Assembly: GCA_002429425.1 (NCBI GenBank) | Contig: DIZR01000085.1 | Location: 11,338 to 24,851 of the forward strand | Origin: Patescibacteria group bacterium UBA6023 | GTDB lineage: Bacteria > Patescibacteriota > Minisyncoccia > Phycocordibacterales > UBA6899 | Direction of reading: 5' to 3' | DNA length: 13,514 nt | Shown: one piece after another, positions 13,035 through 13,514 of the stretch | How positions within the stretch are numbered: the first letter of the stretch is position 1 | Layout: the number at the start of each line of letters is the position of its first letter | Notes under the pieces: generated by a model | What the model was told of the DNA's origin: nothing | The model's database searches: none | The model's input: only the letters and a program-made list of their open reading frames with translations | Position numbers and translations under genes: made by a program

Positions 13035-13451
13035 ATGCCTACGATCAATCAACTCGTTAAGAAAAGTAGAAAACAGGTGACACAAAAGTCCAAGGCGATT
13101 GCCATGGGTCGTGGTTTCAACTCGATTCAGAATCGTCCGATTTTCTTTGCGTCACCATTCAAGCGTGGTGTATGTACGAAGGTGACGACGATGACTCCTC
13201 GAAAGCCGAACTCCGCTATCCGAAAGATCGCACGTGTTCGCCTTTCGAATGGAATGGAAGTTACTGCGTACATTCCGGGTGAGGGACACAAGCTTCAGGA
13301 GCACTCCGTGGTCATTGTCCGCGGTGGACGCGTGAAGGACCTTGGACTTCGCTATCACATTGTTCGTGGTCGCCTCGATGCCGCAGGCGTGGAGAAACGC
13401 AAGCAGGGACGTTCCCTCTATGGCGCAAAGCGCCCCGAAGTAAAGAAATAA
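13035..13451 (+). CDS. rpsL: Small ribosomal subunit protein uS12
   Basis: This 138-residue protein is the decoding-centre protein of the 30S subunit. It starts [14 protein letters not shown] as usual and carries [47 protein letters not shown] and RYHIVRG. Compared with the 124-residue E. coli protein, recalled from memory, it has about 13 extra residues between the N-terminus and KRGVC ([15 protein letters not shown] region). It carries Arg where E. coli has Lys43, and it lacks the Pro91 of the KDLPGVRYH loop, reading KDLGLRYH. No close Shine-Dalgarno sequence precedes the ATG, and a stop codon lies in frame at 13020. rpsG and fusA probably follow beyond the edge; the last 63 bp show nothing more. 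Identification firm. Confidence 0.96.
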   Translation: MPTINQLVKKSRKQVTQKSKAIAMGRGFNSIQNRPIFFASPFKRGVCTKVTTMTPRKPNSAIRKIARVRLSNGMEVTAYIPGEGHKLQEHSVVIVRGGRVKDLGLRYHIVRGRLDAAGVEKRKQGRSLYGAKRPEVKK

Positions 13452-13514
13452 TTTTAATTTTCGCGCACTGCTCGACTTTCCCAACTCGAATTCGGTCGCC
13501 CTACATGTTTGTAG

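Noticed and set aside
1..13514. Alternative genetic code (TGA = Gly)
   Set aside because: TGA is the stop of four genes, directly followed by terminators or coupled starts, so standard code 11 applies.
1..13514. CRISPR arrays, insertion sequences, attachment sites
   Set aside because: No regularly spaced repeats, transposase motifs or terminal inverted repeats with target duplications were seen.

Overview
The window looks like chromosomal DNA from a Candidate Phyla Radiation (Patescibacteria) bacterium, probably a Parcubacteria-type lineage. This is inferred from gene content, not from a database search. The pointers are a ComEC channel and ComEC-type nuclease encoded as separate genes, a four-cysteine bL28, an S12 with an N-terminal insertion, a TrmB-family regulator in a bacterial setting, short intergenic gaps and several starts that seem leaderless or nearly so. 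TGA ends several genes (2614, 3218, 3811, 8340), so the code is the standard bacterial one and not the TGA=Gly code of Gracilibacteria and Absconditabacteria.

Layout. (1) 3-1274: 3' part of a ComEC DNA-uptake channel, overlapping by 125 bp the end of a convergent DedA-family gene (1150-1779, minus). (2) 1939-3813: a tightly coupled three-gene plus-strand operon. It holds a MotA/TolQ/ExbB-like protein with motifs that recall ZorA, a single-pass protein with a YfaP/DUF2135-like beta domain, and a two-TM protein of a family I cannot name. It ends at back-to-back terminators and is the least explained system here. (3) 3875-6122: two divergent membrane-anchored proteases, a trypsin-like S1C enzyme and an S49 (SppA-like) enzyme. 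(4) 6160-8855, minus: nucleotide salvage, with apt, a Nudix hydrolase, a PRPP synthetase and a 5'(3')-nucleotidase. (5) 8944-9192, minus: a small cysteine-rich protein. (6) 9368-11016: a TrmB-type regulator with a palindromic operator over its own promoter, followed by the membrane-anchored ComEC-type nuclease that the first gene lacks. (7) 11159-11689: an orphan gene of unknown function with a strong extended -10 promoter and a good terminator. (8) 11905-12804: bL28 (minus) divergent from a site-2 protease. (9) 13035-13451: rpsL (S12), preceded by a structured 230-bp leader; the str operon probably continues past the right edge.

How the genes may work together. The PRPP synthetase makes the substrate that Apt uses to salvage adenine, and the nucleotidase and Nudix enzyme could trim the pool. 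This suits an organism that imports bases, nucleotides and DNA. The ComEC halves would make up one uptake machine: channel, plus nuclease. The S1C, S49 and M50 proteases are membrane quality-control or signalling enzymes. The three-gene 1939-3813 operon could be an ion-driven or motor-like envelope complex, but its middle protein lacks the usual intramembrane aspartate.
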